Source of the DNA: an uncultured Alphaproteobacteria bacterium
Lineage (GTDB): Bacteria > Pseudomonadota > Alphaproteobacteria > HIMB59
Length of the DNA: 64,000 nt
NCBI GenBank assembly: GCA_902521465.1
Contig: CABYRL010000002.1
Coordinates: 122,777-186,776, forward strand
Direction of reading: 5' to 3'
Shown here: in pieces, positions 43,643 to 53,534 of the stretch
Layout: each line of letters opens with the position of its first letter
Position numbering within the stretch: position 1 is the stretch's first letter
Notes under the pieces: generated by a model
Databases searched by the model: none
What the model was told of the DNA's origin: nothing
What the model saw: only the letters and a program-made list of their open reading frames with translations
Program-made: the position numbers and the translations under genes

Positions 43643-44803
43643 ATGCAAAAACCTAACATTAAACCAAATCACCCATTCTTTTCCTCTGGACCTTGTTCCA
43701 AAAGGCCTGGATGGAAATTAGAAGCTTTAAATGATGCTGTTTTAGGTAGATCGCATAGAGCAAAAAGTGGGAAGGCAAAACTTAATGAAGTAATTGTTAA
43801 ATCTAAACAAGTATTAGAGTTACCGGATGATTATTTAGTAGGTATTGTTCCTGCCTCTGATACTGGGGCTATAGAAATGGCTATGTGGAGCCTTCTAGGT
43901 TTAAAAGATGTAGAAGTATGCGGTTGGGAGACTTTTGGATTAACATGGGTAAAGGATATTACAAAACAGTTAAAACTAGAAAATGTAACAGTTCATAAAA
44001 CTGATAACTATGGTGAACTTCCTGATTTGTCAAAGGTAAATTTTGATAATGATGTTGTTTTCACATGGAATGGGACAACCTCGGGAGTATGTATACCCAA
44101 TGCAGATTGGATACCAGAAAACAGATCAGGTTTATCTATTTGTGATGCCACTTCAGCAGTTTTTGCTATGGATATGGACTTTAAAAAATTAGATGTTGTG
44201 ACATGGTCATGGCAAAAAGTTTTGGGTGGAGAGGCTGCACACGGTATGATTGCGTTGTCACCAAGAGCTGTTGAAAGACTTGAGACATACGAGCCATCTT
44301 GGCCAATGCCTAAAATTTTTCAATTAGCTAAAAACAAGAAGTTTTCCAAAGAAATATTTGAAGGAGCAACAATTAATACCCCCTCCTTACTTGCTGCAGA
44401 AGATGCGTTGGATGCATTAAATTGGTGTATTGAAATAGGCGGACAAAAAGAATTAATATCTAGATCAAAAAAAAACCTTCAAGTTATTAAGGATTGGATT
44501 GATCAGAGAGATTGGGTAGAATTTTTAGCTGTTGACCCCAATACATATTCTTCAACAAGCATATGTTTTAAGTTTACACATCCTGACTTTGTAGCTTTAG
44601 ATGATGATAATCAAAAAAAACTTGTAAAAGAAATATGCTCTACATTAGAGAAAGAGGACGCTGGGTACGATATTAATGCATATAAAGATGCACCAGCAGG
44701 CATAAGAATTTGGGGAGGTGCAACTGTTGAAGCCTCTGACATTGAAAAAGTTTTACCATGGATTGAATGGTCTTTTTTTGAAACAATGGGAAGGTATAAA
44801 TAA
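43643..44803 (+). CDS. serC: Phosphoserine aminotransferase
   Basis: [47 protein letters not shown] (PLP Lys). Confidence 0.94.
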   Translation: MQKPNIKPNHPFFSSGPCSKRPGWKLEALNDAVLGRSHRAKSGKAKLNEVIVKSKQVLELPDDYLVGIVPASDTGAIEMAMWSLLGLKDVEVCGWETFGLTWVKDITKQLKLENVTVHKTDNYGELPDLSKVNFDNDVVFTWNGTTSGVCIPNADWIPENRSGLSICDATSAVFAMDMDFKKLDVVTWSWQKVLGGEAAHGMIALSPRAVERLETYEPSWPMPKIFQLAKNKKFSKEIFEGATINTPSLLAAEDALDALNWCIEIGGQKELISRSKKNLQVIKDWIDQRDWVEFLAVDPNTYSSTSICFKFTHPDFVALDDDNQKKLVKEICSTLEKEDAGYDINAYKDAPAGIRIWGGATVEASDIEKVLPWIEWSFFETMGRYK

Positions 44804-45744
44804 TGAAGATTTTAATTTCTGATAAGATGAGTGACAAGGTAGAAGATGTCTTAAAGTCAAAACAAATTGATTATGATATTAAAACCGGGATGTCTCCTGA
44901 GGAACTTAAAGGTGTGATTGATCAATATGATGGCATTTTAATTAGATCTGCAACTAAACTAACCTCAGATATACTCGCTGACTGTAAGAACCTTAAAGTT
45001 ATTGGTAGAGCGGGAGTTGGAGTCGATAATGTTGACCTAGATCAAGCAACAAAAAATCGAATTCTAGTAATGAATACACCTCTAGGAAATTTAGAGGCAA
45101 CTGCTGAGCTAAGTGTCGGTTTAATGTTTTCAATTATGAGAAATATTCATTTGGCTAACGACTCAACTCATCAAGGTAAATGGGAAAAACCTAAGTTTAT
45201 TGGTACTGAGCTTAAAGGAAAAATACTTGGAATTGTGGGCTATGGCAACATAGGTCAAAGAGTTGCTGAAATATGCTCAACAATTGGAATGAAAATTATT
45301 ACTAATTCTAAATCAGCAAGTGATGATGATTTATCAAAATTTAATGTTAAAAAAGTCTCAATAGAAGATTTAATTAAGGAAGCTGATATTATTTCACTGC
45401 ATACAAAATTAAATGATGAAACAAAATATATGATTAACAAAGAAACATTATCAAAAATGAAATCTACATCAGTGATTATTAATTGTGCTAGGGGTGGTCT
45501 AATTAATGAAACTGATTTAAAAGATGCACTCAATAAAGAAATTATTGCAGGTGCTGCTGTTGATGTTTATGAAAATGAGCCTGCAACAGACAATGTAATG
45601 TTTGGAGCTAAAAATTTGCTTCTTACTCCTCATTTAGGAGCTTCCTCAAAAGAGGCCCAATCTAATGTGGCAATTGATGTGGCAAATCAAGTTGCCGATT
45701 TCTTAAAAGAAAACAAGATTGTAAATAACGTTAACTCTTTTTAA
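44803..45744 (+). CDS. serA: D-3-phosphoglycerate dehydrogenase, short form without ACT domain
   Basis: GRAGVGVDNVD, GIVGYGNIGQRVAEI, NCARGGLINE, TPHLGASSKEAQ. Confidence 0.92.
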   Translation: MKILISDKMSDKVEDVLKSKQIDYDIKTGMSPEELKGVIDQYDGILIRSATKLTSDILADCKNLKVIGRAGVGVDNVDLDQATKNRILVMNTPLGNLEATAELSVGLMFSIMRNIHLANDSTHQGKWEKPKFIGTELKGKILGIVGYGNIGQRVAEICSTIGMKIITNSKSASDDDLSKFNVKKVSIEDLIKEADIISLHTKLNDETKYMINKETLSKMKSTSVIINCARGGLINETDLKDALNKEIIAGAAVDVYENEPATDNVMFGAKNLLLTPHLGASSKEAQSNVAIDVANQVADFLKENKIVNNVNSF

Positions 45745-46306
45745 ATTTTTTAAAATATTCATAAATTGAAATTTTCGTTAAAACGTTTTGTGTAGATTTA
45801 CTCTCATTAATTTTTTTTAATTCAGCAAGACTTAACTTAAAAATTTTAATTTCTTCATTTTCCTTTCTATTATAAAGATTTTTTAGCTTAACTTTTTCAA
45901 CCTCTGCATAATAAACATGAACTATTTCATCGGAGTATCCAGGCACTGGGCAGTAAGTAGTTAATTTCACAATTTTTTTTGTTTTAACTCCTATTTCTTC
46001 TTTGATTTCTCTTTTTAAAGCAGTAATAAGCGACTCACCTTTATCTACTAATCCACCTACAATTTCATATTTTAATGTTTTATTTCTGACAAAATAAAAT
46101 GGTCTGAATTGCTTGATCAAATAAAACTTTTTCTCCTCAAGATTAAAACAAAGTGCAAAAACGACATCTCCAACATTTAATATTTCTCTAAAAATTTTAT
46201 AAGGTTTTATTTTCTTATTATAACTTCGAACTAAAAATTGGTATTTCCAAAACTTGAAGAAGCTGTTTGATATAAGTAATTTTTTTATTTTAGTAACTTT
46301 TTGCAT
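45731..46306 (-). CDS. NUDIX hydrolase (ADP-ribose pyrophosphatase-like)
   Basis: Nudix box GGLVDKGESLITALKREIKEEIG. Confidence 0.9.
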   Translation of the reverse strand: MQKVTKIKKLLISNSFFKFWKYQFLVRSYNKKIKPYKIFREILNVGDVVFALCFNLEEKKFYLIKQFRPFYFVRNKTLKYEIVGGLVDKGESLITALKREIKEEIGVKTKKIVKLTTYCPVPGYSDEIVHVYYAEVEKVKLKNLYNRKENEEIKIFKLSLAELKKINESKSTQNVLTKISIYEYFKKFKKS

Positions 46307-46358
46307 GAGATTTAACTATTTGACTATTTATAAGACAAAAGTATATATATTCAATACT

Positions 46359-46435
<77 letters not shown>

Positions 46436-46443
46436 AATAAAAA

Positions 46444-46752
46444 ATGAAAAAAGTAACAATTAAGCGCCCTTCAAAAACTAATATGCAATCAGGCTTAAAA
46501 AAAACAAAGATGTGGATTATCGAGTTTGAGTTTGATCCTAGTCTTCAAAAGGATGTATTAATGGGCTGGAATAGCTCAAAAAACACAACTAAACAACTAA
46601 AATTAAACTTTGACAGCTTAGATGATGCTATCTCGTGGTGTCAAAAGAACTCATACCAATACAGAGTTATTGATCAAACTTATAAACCAGTAAAACCAAA
46701 GAGTTATGCCAGTAATTTTTCAAATAATAGAAAAACTTCCTGGACACATTAG
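46444..46752 (+). CDS. ETC complex I subunit, NDUFS4-like
   Basis: KTKMWIIEFEF, MGWNSSKNTTKQLKLNFDSLDDAISWCQKNSYQYRVI typical of NDUFS4 family. Confidence 0.88.
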   Translation: MKKVTIKRPSKTNMQSGLKKTKMWIIEFEFDPSLQKDVLMGWNSSKNTTKQLKLNFDSLDDAISWCQKNSYQYRVIDQTYKPVKPKSYASNFSNNRKTSWTH

Positions 46753-46777
46753 TAATTAAATATTCATTTTTTTTAAA

Positions 46778-46783
46778 TATAAT
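46778..46783 (+). promoter_or_regulatory. Candidate -10 element (TATAAT) upstream of Liv-type binding protein
   Basis: Exact TATAAT 44 bp upstream of ATG 46827; SD-like AAGGGGGAAAG follows. Confidence 0.4.
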
Positions 46784-46826
46784 ACTATTATCACTGCATA
46801 ATTATTAATTAATAAGGGGGAAAGAA

Positions 46827-48002
46827 ATGATTAAGTTCATTACTACTCTGCTTGCTTTATTTATGTTTAGCACGTCATACGCTAAAGAAGTTAAAGTTGG
46901 CATTATTTTAGGTTTTACAGGACCTATTGAATCATTAACGCCGGGTATGGCTGCAGGCGCTGAGCTAGCTTTTAATGAAGCTTCAGACTCAGGCGCATTA
47001 TTAGGTGGTTCAACTGTTAGCTCTATTAGAGCTGACTCAACATGTATCGATTCAGCGGCGGCAGCATCTGCAGCTGAATTTTTAATTTCACAAGGTGTTA
47101 CAGCTATTATGGGAGCAGACTGTTCTGGTGTCACAGGTGCAGTTCTTTCAAATGTAGCTGTTCCAAATGGAGTACCAATGATTTCACCATCTGCAACATC
47201 ACCTGCATTGACTACTGCTGAAGATAACGGTTTGTTTTTTAGAACAGCTCCTTCAGATGCAAGAGGTGGAGAGGTTTTAGCAGACATTACTAGCGACAGA
47301 GGTATTTCAAGTGTTGCAATTACATATGTTAACACTGATTATGGTGTTGGCCTAGCAGATGTCTATGAAGCTGCAGCGATTGCTAGAGGTATTGAAGTTA
47401 CAGCTAAAACTGCTCATGAAGGCGATAAGGCAGACTATAGTGCTGAAGTAGGTGTACTTTCATCAGCTGGTGGAGATGCATTAGTCGTTATTGGTTACTT
47501 AGATCAAGGTGGTAATCAAATTATCCAAGGATCATTAGATAGTGGCGCTTTTGATACATTTGTACTGTCTGATGGTATGATTGGTGATTCATTGACTGAT
47601 ACTTTTGGAACTGATCTCGATGGTTCCTTTGGTTCAATGCCAGGTTCTCTTGGTGCTGGTGCAATGAAATTTAAGGCTTATGCAGAAGCTAACGGTGTTG
47701 ATCCATCAGTTTATGTTGGAGAGTCATATGATGCTGCTGCATTAATTATGCTTGCAATGTGTAAGGGTAAGTCTGATGACAGCGCATCAATTGCAGCAAA
47801 CATTATGAGCGTAGCGAATGGTCCTGGTACAAAAATTTATGCTGGAGAACTCAAAAAGGGTCTTGAACTAGCATGTGCTGGATTTGCAGTTGATTATGAC
47901 GGGGCGACAGATGTTAACTTTACAGAAGTAGGAGAGGCATTTGGAGCATTCCTTGAAAAAGGAATTGAAGGCGGTAAATTTACCGACGTAGCTCAAAGAT
48001 AA
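46827..48002 (+). CDS. Branched-chain amino acid-type ABC transporter substrate-binding protein
   Basis: Signal peptide, VKVGIILGFTGPIESL, periplasmic binding fold type I; adjacent livMHFG. Confidence 0.92.
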   Translation: MIKFITTLLALFMFSTSYAKEVKVGIILGFTGPIESLTPGMAAGAELAFNEASDSGALLGGSTVSSIRADSTCIDSAAAASAAEFLISQGVTAIMGADCSGVTGAVLSNVAVPNGVPMISPSATSPALTTAEDNGLFFRTAPSDARGGEVLADITSDRGISSVAITYVNTDYGVGLADVYEAAAIARGIEVTAKTAHEGDKADYSAEVGVLSSAGGDALVVIGYLDQGGNQIIQGSLDSGAFDTFVLSDGMIGDSLTDTFGTDLDGSFGSMPGSLGAGAMKFKAYAEANGVDPSVYVGESYDAAALIMLAMCKGKSDDSASIAANIMSVANGPGTKIYAGELKKGLELACAGFAVDYDGATDVNFTEVGEAFGAFLEKGIEGGKFTDVAQR

Positions 48003-48012
48003 TTATTTTTTT

Positions 48013-48039
48013 TTAGCCCCATCTTTTAGGTGGGGCTAA
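48013..48039. other. Stem-loop between convergent Liv SBP and livM genes
   Basis: Perfect 9-bp inverted repeat TTAGCCCCA / TGGGGCTAA with 9-nt loop. Confidence 0.75.
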
Positions 48040-48046
48040 GATGCTA

Positions 48047-49417
48047 TCAATTTTTTATAATTTTCTCTGGAAGTAACCCTTTAGGTCTATATCGCATAAC
48101 TAAGAGAAGTCCAAGACCCATCATTAAATATCTAAAGTATGGAACACTATTTACTAGATGTTCTTTAATGTAATTAGTTTCTTCTAAATGATTAGTGAAT
48201 ATTTTGATGACAAGCAGTGCAAAAGGAGCTGATTGTATCCAAATAAACCAAACAACAAAACCTCCCAATATAGCTCCATAATTATTTCCTGTGCCTCCCA
48301 ATAAGACCATGACCCATATTAAGAAAGTATATCTTAAAGGTTGATAGCTTGATGGAGTGAAAAGACCGTCATAGGTAACTAGCATTGCACCTGCAAATCC
48401 AATAATCGCAGAACCTAACATAAAAATAAAAAGGTGTTGCTTTACAACATTTTTTCCCATGGCTTTAGCAGCCTCTTCATTGTCTCTTATGGCTCTCATC
48501 ATCCTACCCCAGGGAGAGTTCAAAGCTTTCTCAGAAAAATATAGAATTATTAATACAACAGCTAAAAAAATTAGACTAAAGCATAGCTTTACAAAAACTC
48601 CAGAGGAGGAGATTACGAGCTCATTAAGTAAAGAAGTTCTTTCATCAAAATTCAAGACATTTGATAATTTTGAAGAATTTAAAAATTCAACAAGTTTTAT
48701 AAACCACTCAGAGTTTTGTAAATCCACTTCATATGGAACTGGTCTCTTCAAACCAATAACATTCTTTACCCCCCTTGATAACCACTCCTCATGTTTGACA
48801 ATCGTTATTATTATTCCAGAGACTAGCAAAGTTGATATTGCCAAATAATCAGACCTTAACCCTAAACAAACTTTACCTACAACAAAAGCTACAAGGGCAC
48901 ATAAAATCGCTCCAACAAACCATGAAAATATTATTGGCAAATTAGCTCCACCTAAAAAACCTGATGTGGCAGCATTAATTGATTCAATTTTGCTAATTGA
49001 TGGACCAGCTATAAATTTAAGTAATGGTATAGATAAAATTATGATTACGAATATAAAATAATTTTTATATTTATGATTTGGTATTCTTTTATTAATTATT
49101 AATACACTAAAAACAACTGCTAATAAAAATAAACCAGAAATTAAAATTCCAATACCGCCAGCACTCCAAGCTTCAGGAACAGGGGGAACTGAAATTAAAA
49201 CAGTTGCTAACCCTCCTATGGCCAAAAAACCCATTACACCAAAATTAATTAAACCAGCAAAACCCCATTGAATATTTACTCCCATCGCCATAACAGCAGA
49301 GATAAGACAGAGATTTAACATAGATAATGCAATACCCCATGATTGAAATAAACCTACTAAAATAGTTAAAACTGTCATTACCGAGAAACAAATTTTAAAG
49401 TCAGAATTTTTGATCAT
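48047..49417 (-). CDS. Branched-chain amino acid ABC transporter permease LivM-like
   Basis: Polytopic; NIQWGFAGLINFGVMGFLAIG; GRMMRAIRDNEEAAKAMGKN. Confidence 0.92.
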   Translation of the reverse strand: MIKNSDFKICFSVMTVLTILVGLFQSWGIALSMLNLCLISAVMAMGVNIQWGFAGLINFGVMGFLAIGGLATVLISVPPVPEAWSAGGIGILISGLFLLAVVFSVLIINKRIPNHKYKNYFIFVIIILSIPLLKFIAGPSISKIESINAATSGFLGGANLPIIFSWFVGAILCALVAFVVGKVCLGLRSDYLAISTLLVSGIIITIVKHEEWLSRGVKNVIGLKRPVPYEVDLQNSEWFIKLVEFLNSSKLSNVLNFDERTSLLNELVISSSGVFVKLCFSLIFLAVVLIILYFSEKALNSPWGRMMRAIRDNEEAAKAMGKNVVKQHLFIFMLGSAIIGFAGAMLVTYDGLFTPSSYQPLRYTFLIWVMVLLGGTGNNYGAILGGFVVWFIWIQSAPFALLVIKIFTNHLEETNYIKEHLVNSVPYFRYLMMGLGLLLVMRYRPKGLLPEKIIKN

Positions 49418-50424
49418 ATGACTTTTCCCTTAAAGATACCATTTGGCCTAAAAATAAGAACTACTATCAATATCGCAAAAGAGATCGCAAATTTATAATC
49501 AGTAGAGATAAATTGTATCAGTGTACTTGGTTCTAAACCTTCAGGCATGATGTACTTAAAGAATTTTTTATACGCATAGGTAAGTCCTATTTCAGAGAAA
49601 GCAATTAGAAAGCCCCCATAAAATGCACCTAAAGGATTTCCAATACCACCAACAATTGTTGCTGCGAAAATAGGAAGAAGATTATTAAAATAAGTAAATG
49701 GTTTAAAACTTTTATCCAATCCATACAAAGTTCCAGCGACAGTCGCTAATATTGAAACGATTATCCAGGTCAGTAAAACAATTTTTTTTGGATCAATACC
49801 TGATAGCAAAGCTAAATCTTCATTATTTGAATAAGCTCTCATAGATTTGCCTGTTTTTGTTTTATTTAAAAAATAAAAAAGTATAGAGCAAGTAATTATT
49901 GTTGTTATTAATGTTATAACTTGAGTTGATTTTAATGCTAGTCCTTCATTTAATCCTGTCATTTGTTTAAATTCTCTAGCTTTCATAATAAACTTATGAC
50001 CATCCATAAAGTTAATATCGTTTGGTCCAATAATAATTCTAACCACTGCGTTTAAAACAAACATAATACCAAGACTAACAACTATAAAAGTCACAGGGTC
50101 ACTTTTTTTATTTCTGTAATATTCAAATACCGTTTTGTCAAAAAATAAACTAACTGCAATTGTTAATAAGATACCAACTGGTAACGCTAGTAAAGCAGTT
50201 GGAAGTAAGCCAAATGTAATTCCTTTTGACTGTAAAAACCAAGTAACAAGGATTACAATCATCGTCCCAAAAGCCATCAAGTCACCATAAGCAAAGTTTG
50301 CAAATCTTAAAACTCCATAAATAAGAGTTACTCCAATTGCACCCAAAGCCAGCTGAGATCCATAAGTTATTCCAGGCACAATAATAAAGTTTGTAAGAAG
50401 TATAATTGAGTTTAAAAAATCCAT
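49414..50424 (-). CDS. Branched-chain amino acid ABC transporter permease LivH-like
   Basis: LGAIGVTLIYGVLRFANFAYGDLMAFG; RAYSNNEDLALLSGID. Confidence 0.93.
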   Translation of the reverse strand: MDFLNSIILLTNFIIVPGITYGSQLALGAIGVTLIYGVLRFANFAYGDLMAFGTMIVILVTWFLQSKGITFGLLPTALLALPVGILLTIAVSLFFDKTVFEYYRNKKSDPVTFIVVSLGIMFVLNAVVRIIIGPNDINFMDGHKFIMKAREFKQMTGLNEGLALKSTQVITLITTIITCSILFYFLNKTKTGKSMRAYSNNEDLALLSGIDPKKIVLLTWIIVSILATVAGTLYGLDKSFKPFTYFNNLLPIFAATIVGGIGNPLGAFYGGFLIAFSEIGLTYAYKKFFKYIMPEGLEPSTLIQFISTDYKFAISFAILIVVLIFRPNGIFKGKVI

Positions 50425-51126
50425 TTACCCACCTAAAAAAGCCTTTCTAATCTCTTTATCATTTAGAAGGTAATCACCTTTACCTTCGTATGCATTTTTC
50501 CCTGTCACTAAAATATAACCTCGATCAGATATTTCTAAAGCTTGGCGGGCATTTTGCTCAACCATTAATATAGCTATATTTTGCTTTTTTATATTTAGTA
50601 TGTGCTCAAATAATTCTGTCATAATTACAGGTGAAACCCCTGCGGTTGGTTCGTCTAGCATTAAAACATTTGGCTCAGTCATTAAAGCTCTGGCAATAGC
50701 AACCTGCTGTCGTTGACCACCTGATAATTCGCCTGCAAATTGATCTTTTTTCTCTTTAATTATGGGAAATAAATCATACATCTCCTCTAATCTCGTTGAT
50801 AAATTTGTATCATTTAAAAAGGCTCCCATCTCTAAGTTTTCTTTTACTGTTAATTCTGTGAAAATATTCTTAATTTGAGGCACAAATGAGATACCGAGTT
50901 TTATTCTATCTTGTGTTTTCAGTTTTGTGATATCTTGCCCGTCAAGTACGACTTTTCCCTTTTTTAAGTTAAGTATACCAAGCATTGCTTTCATAGCTGT
51001 CGATTTACCAGCTCCATTAGGTCCAAGAATTGACACAATTTCACCTTTATTAACGCTAAAAGAGCATTCTTCAATAATATTTACACCTCCATAACCACCT
51101 GTTAATTTTGAAGCAGTAAAAAACAT
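50425..51126 (-). CDS. Branched-chain amino acid ABC transporter ATPase LivF-like
   Basis: GPNGAGKST, LSGGQRQQVAIARALM, VEQNARQALEISDRGYIL. Confidence 0.94.
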   Translation of the reverse strand: MFFTASKLTGGYGGVNIIEECSFSVNKGEIVSILGPNGAGKSTAMKAMLGILNLKKGKVVLDGQDITKLKTQDRIKLGISFVPQIKNIFTELTVKENLEMGAFLNDTNLSTRLEEMYDLFPIIKEKKDQFAGELSGGQRQQVAIARALMTEPNVLMLDEPTAGVSPVIMTELFEHILNIKKQNIAILMVEQNARQALEISDRGYILVTGKNAYEGKGDYLLNDKEIRKAFLGG

Positions 51127-51902
51127 TATTTTTTTAATCCTTTTCCTAAATAAGACTCAATAACCTGTTCATTTGACTTAACATCCTCAGCAGATCCTGT
51201 AAAAAGAACTGATCCTTCAGCTAAAACTATTACGGGATCACACAACTCACTTATAAAGTTAAAATCATGTTCAATCATACAAAATGTGTAACCTTTATCT
51301 TGATTAAGTTTTAAAATTGAGTCACTTATGTCTCTAAGGAGTGTTTTATTAACTCCTGCACCAACTTCATCTAAAAAAACTATTTTAGCATCTACCATCA
51401 TTGTTCTTGCCAATTCTAAAAGTTTTTTTTGACCTCCAGATAAATTTCCAGCTCTCTCATTTTTAAGGTGTTCAATTTTTAAAAATTTTAAAACTTCCAT
51501 GGCTTTATCTTTTATTAATTCATCCTCTTTTTTAATTTTTTGACTATTCATCAACGAATATAGAAGCCTTTCACCTTTTTGATTACCTGGCACTACCATT
51601 AAATTTTCAATAACTGTCATATTTGAAAATTCATGTGCTATTTGAAATGTTCTTAATACTCCTAAATGAAATAAGTCGTGCGACTCTTCATTAGTTATTT
51701 CAACACCATTATAGAAAACTTTACCTGTATCTGGCTTAAGATTACCAGTAATTACATTAAATAACGTAGTTTTACCAGATCCATTGGGTCCAATAATCCC
51801 TGTTATAGCTTTATCCTTAATTTCTAAGGAGCAATCATTTAGTGCAACTAAACCACCAAATGTTTTCACTAAATTTTCAACTTTTATTAAAATATTGTTC
51901 AT
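51126..51902 (-). CDS. Branched-chain amino acid ABC transporter ATPase LivG-like
   Basis: GPNGSGKTTLFNVITG, LSGGQKKLLELARTMM, IEHDFNFI. Confidence 0.94.
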   Translation of the reverse strand: MNNILIKVENLVKTFGGLVALNDCSLEIKDKAITGIIGPNGSGKTTLFNVITGNLKPDTGKVFYNGVEITNEESHDLFHLGVLRTFQIAHEFSNMTVIENLMVVPGNQKGERLLYSLMNSQKIKKEDELIKDKAMEVLKFLKIEHLKNERAGNLSGGQKKLLELARTMMVDAKIVFLDEVGAGVNKTLLRDISDSILKLNQDKGYTFCMIEHDFNFISELCDPVIVLAEGSVLFTGSAEDVKSNEQVIESYLGKGLKK

Positions 51903-51965
51903 TTAAAAATTAATGCATATTAAAGTAGAAAATATAAAGTTGAAGTGGTAAATATTCCAATAAAT

Positions 51966-52042
51966 GCGCTCTTAGCTCAGCTGGATAGAGCATCTGCCTT
52001 CTAAGCAGAGGGTCGCAGGTTCGAATCCTGCAGAGCGCGCCA
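51966..52042 (+). tRNA. tRNA-Arg (TCT)
   Basis: GCGCTCT/AGAGCGC acceptor stem, anticodon loop CTTCTAA (TCT), GGTTCGAATCC T-arm, encoded CCA. Confidence 0.95.
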
Positions 52043-52078
52043 AGCTATCAATATAATAAAGCATTAAATGTTAACTTA

Positions 52079-52732
52079 TCAATTTTCAAAAATTGAAATA
52101 TCTAATTTATTCAAACATTTTTTACAAAAACTGAAATCATCATCCATATGAAATAGTCCTGGAAATGCGATACATTCTATTTTAGCTTTCTTGGCTGATA
52201 ATGCACTCTCAACTGAGTCTTCTATTGCTATACACTCATTTTCTTTTACACTCAATTTTTTAAGGGCTTCAAAATATATATCTGGGTAAGGTTTTACTTT
52301 TTTTATTAGTTTACTGTTTCCAATAAAATTAAAATCTGTTTTTATTATTTTATCTTTAAGAGTTGTGAAAATAGCATCTATATTTTCAGTTGTAGTCGTT
52401 GATGCTAGACCAATTTTTATATTGTTTAATTTAGCAAATTTAATTACGTCTAAAACACCCTCTCTAGGATTAATAATATTAGAATTTAAATATCTGTTAA
52501 AATATTGAGTTTTTAGTTTTCTAATTTTTTTCGAGTTTACTGTGTTCTGATTGATATTAGCAAAATATTCAACTCTATTTCTCCCCCCTGACTTTTTAAG
52601 TAAATTTTTATAATTATTTTTATCCCAATACCAATCTAGTCCTATTTCCATAAATGCATGATTAAATGACTGTCTTTGAATATCAGACGTTTCTACTAAA
52701 GTTCCTATAGATCCAAAAATTATTGCCTTCAT
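52079..52732 (-). CDS. HAD-superfamily (CbbY-like) protein lacking motif I aspartates
   Basis: MKAIIFGSIGTLVETS (canonical FDxDGTL is FGSIGTL here), LASTTT, KVKPYPDIYFEAL, IEDSVESALSAKKA. Confidence 0.85.
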   Translation of the reverse strand: MKAIIFGSIGTLVETSDIQRQSFNHAFMEIGLDWYWDKNNYKNLLKKSGGRNRVEYFANINQNTVNSKKIRKLKTQYFNRYLNSNIINPREGVLDVIKFAKLNNIKIGLASTTTTENIDAIFTTLKDKIIKTDFNFIGNSKLIKKVKPYPDIYFEALKKLSVKENECIAIEDSVESALSAKKAKIECIAFPGLFHMDDDFSFCKKCLNKLDISIFEN

Positions 52733-52763
52733 AAAATTATCTAAATTTTGTTAATTACTAATT

Positions 52764-53534
52764 TTATTTAGCAGTCCAACCACCGTCTACCACTATCGAC
52801 GACCCTGTAATCATTGATGAACCATTTGATGCCAGATATACAACTGCAGTGGCAACGTCACTTTCAGTAGCTAATCTACCAAGAGGTATATTTTTTAAAG
52901 TTTCTTTTTTAAATTTTTTATTAATAAAAAACTTTTTTACCATTGGAGTTTCAACAAACGTTGGACAAACAGAATTGACACGAATATTTCTTGAAGCTAA
53001 ATCCAGAGCCATTCCTTTAGTTAACCCTTCAATTCCAAATTTTGTCATATTGTAAGTACTTCTATTCGGTGCTCCAACTTTGCCTAGCTGAGATGACATA
53101 TTAATGATACTTCCTCCATTTGTTTTTCTATTTTTAGACTTTAACATCTTTCTGGATGCTAATTGTGCAACATGAAAAGAAGCTTTCAAATTTAAATCAA
53201 CCATATAATCCATATCTTCTTTTTTAATTTTGTTAAAAAACTCAGGTATATTTGTTCCCGCATTATTTACTAAAATATCTAATCTATTAATTTTTGAAAA
53301 AACTTCAGTTATTTGATCAAAATCAAATAAATCACAAACAAAAAATTCACATTTTCTTTTTAATTTATTTATTTCTTTTTTAACTTTAATTAGATCTTTT
53401 TCAGTGCGACTTAAAATTATTAAATCAGCACCTGCTTCTGCTAAAGCAATAGCTGAAGCTCTTCCAATACCTTTTCCCGCACCTGTCACAAGTGCTATTT
53501 TTTTCTTGAGACTTAAACTTTTTAAATACATCAC
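52764..53534 (-). CDS. Short-chain dehydrogenase/reductase (SDR)
   Basis: [20 protein letters not shown] catalytic motif, C-terminal VDGGWTAK. Confidence 0.93.
   Translation of the reverse strand: MMYLKSLSLKKKIALVTGAGKGIGRASAIALAEAGADLIILSRTEKDLIKVKKEINKLKRKCEFFVCDLFDFDQITEVFSKINRLDILVNNAGTNIPEFFNKIKKEDMDYMVDLNLKASFHVAQLASRKMLKSKNRKTNGGSIINMSSQLGKVGAPNRSTYNMTKFGIEGLTKGMALDLASRNIRVNSVCPTFVETPMVKKFFINKKFKKETLKNIPLGRLATESDVATAVVYLASNGSSMITGSSIVVDGGWTAK

Noticed and set aside
46805-47335. 176-aa minus-strand ORF antisense to the Liv SBP
   Set aside because: Mirror of a highly expressed Ala/Gly-rich gene with few antisense stops; composition-driven and no family resemblance.
48013-48039. Rho-independent terminator call for the 9-bp hairpin
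   Set aside because: On either strand the hairpin is not followed by a U-tract (the T-run precedes it on the plus strand), so it is listed only as a stem-loop.
48459-48848. 129-aa plus-strand ORF within livM
   Set aside because: Antisense to a well-supported permease; low-complexity translation.
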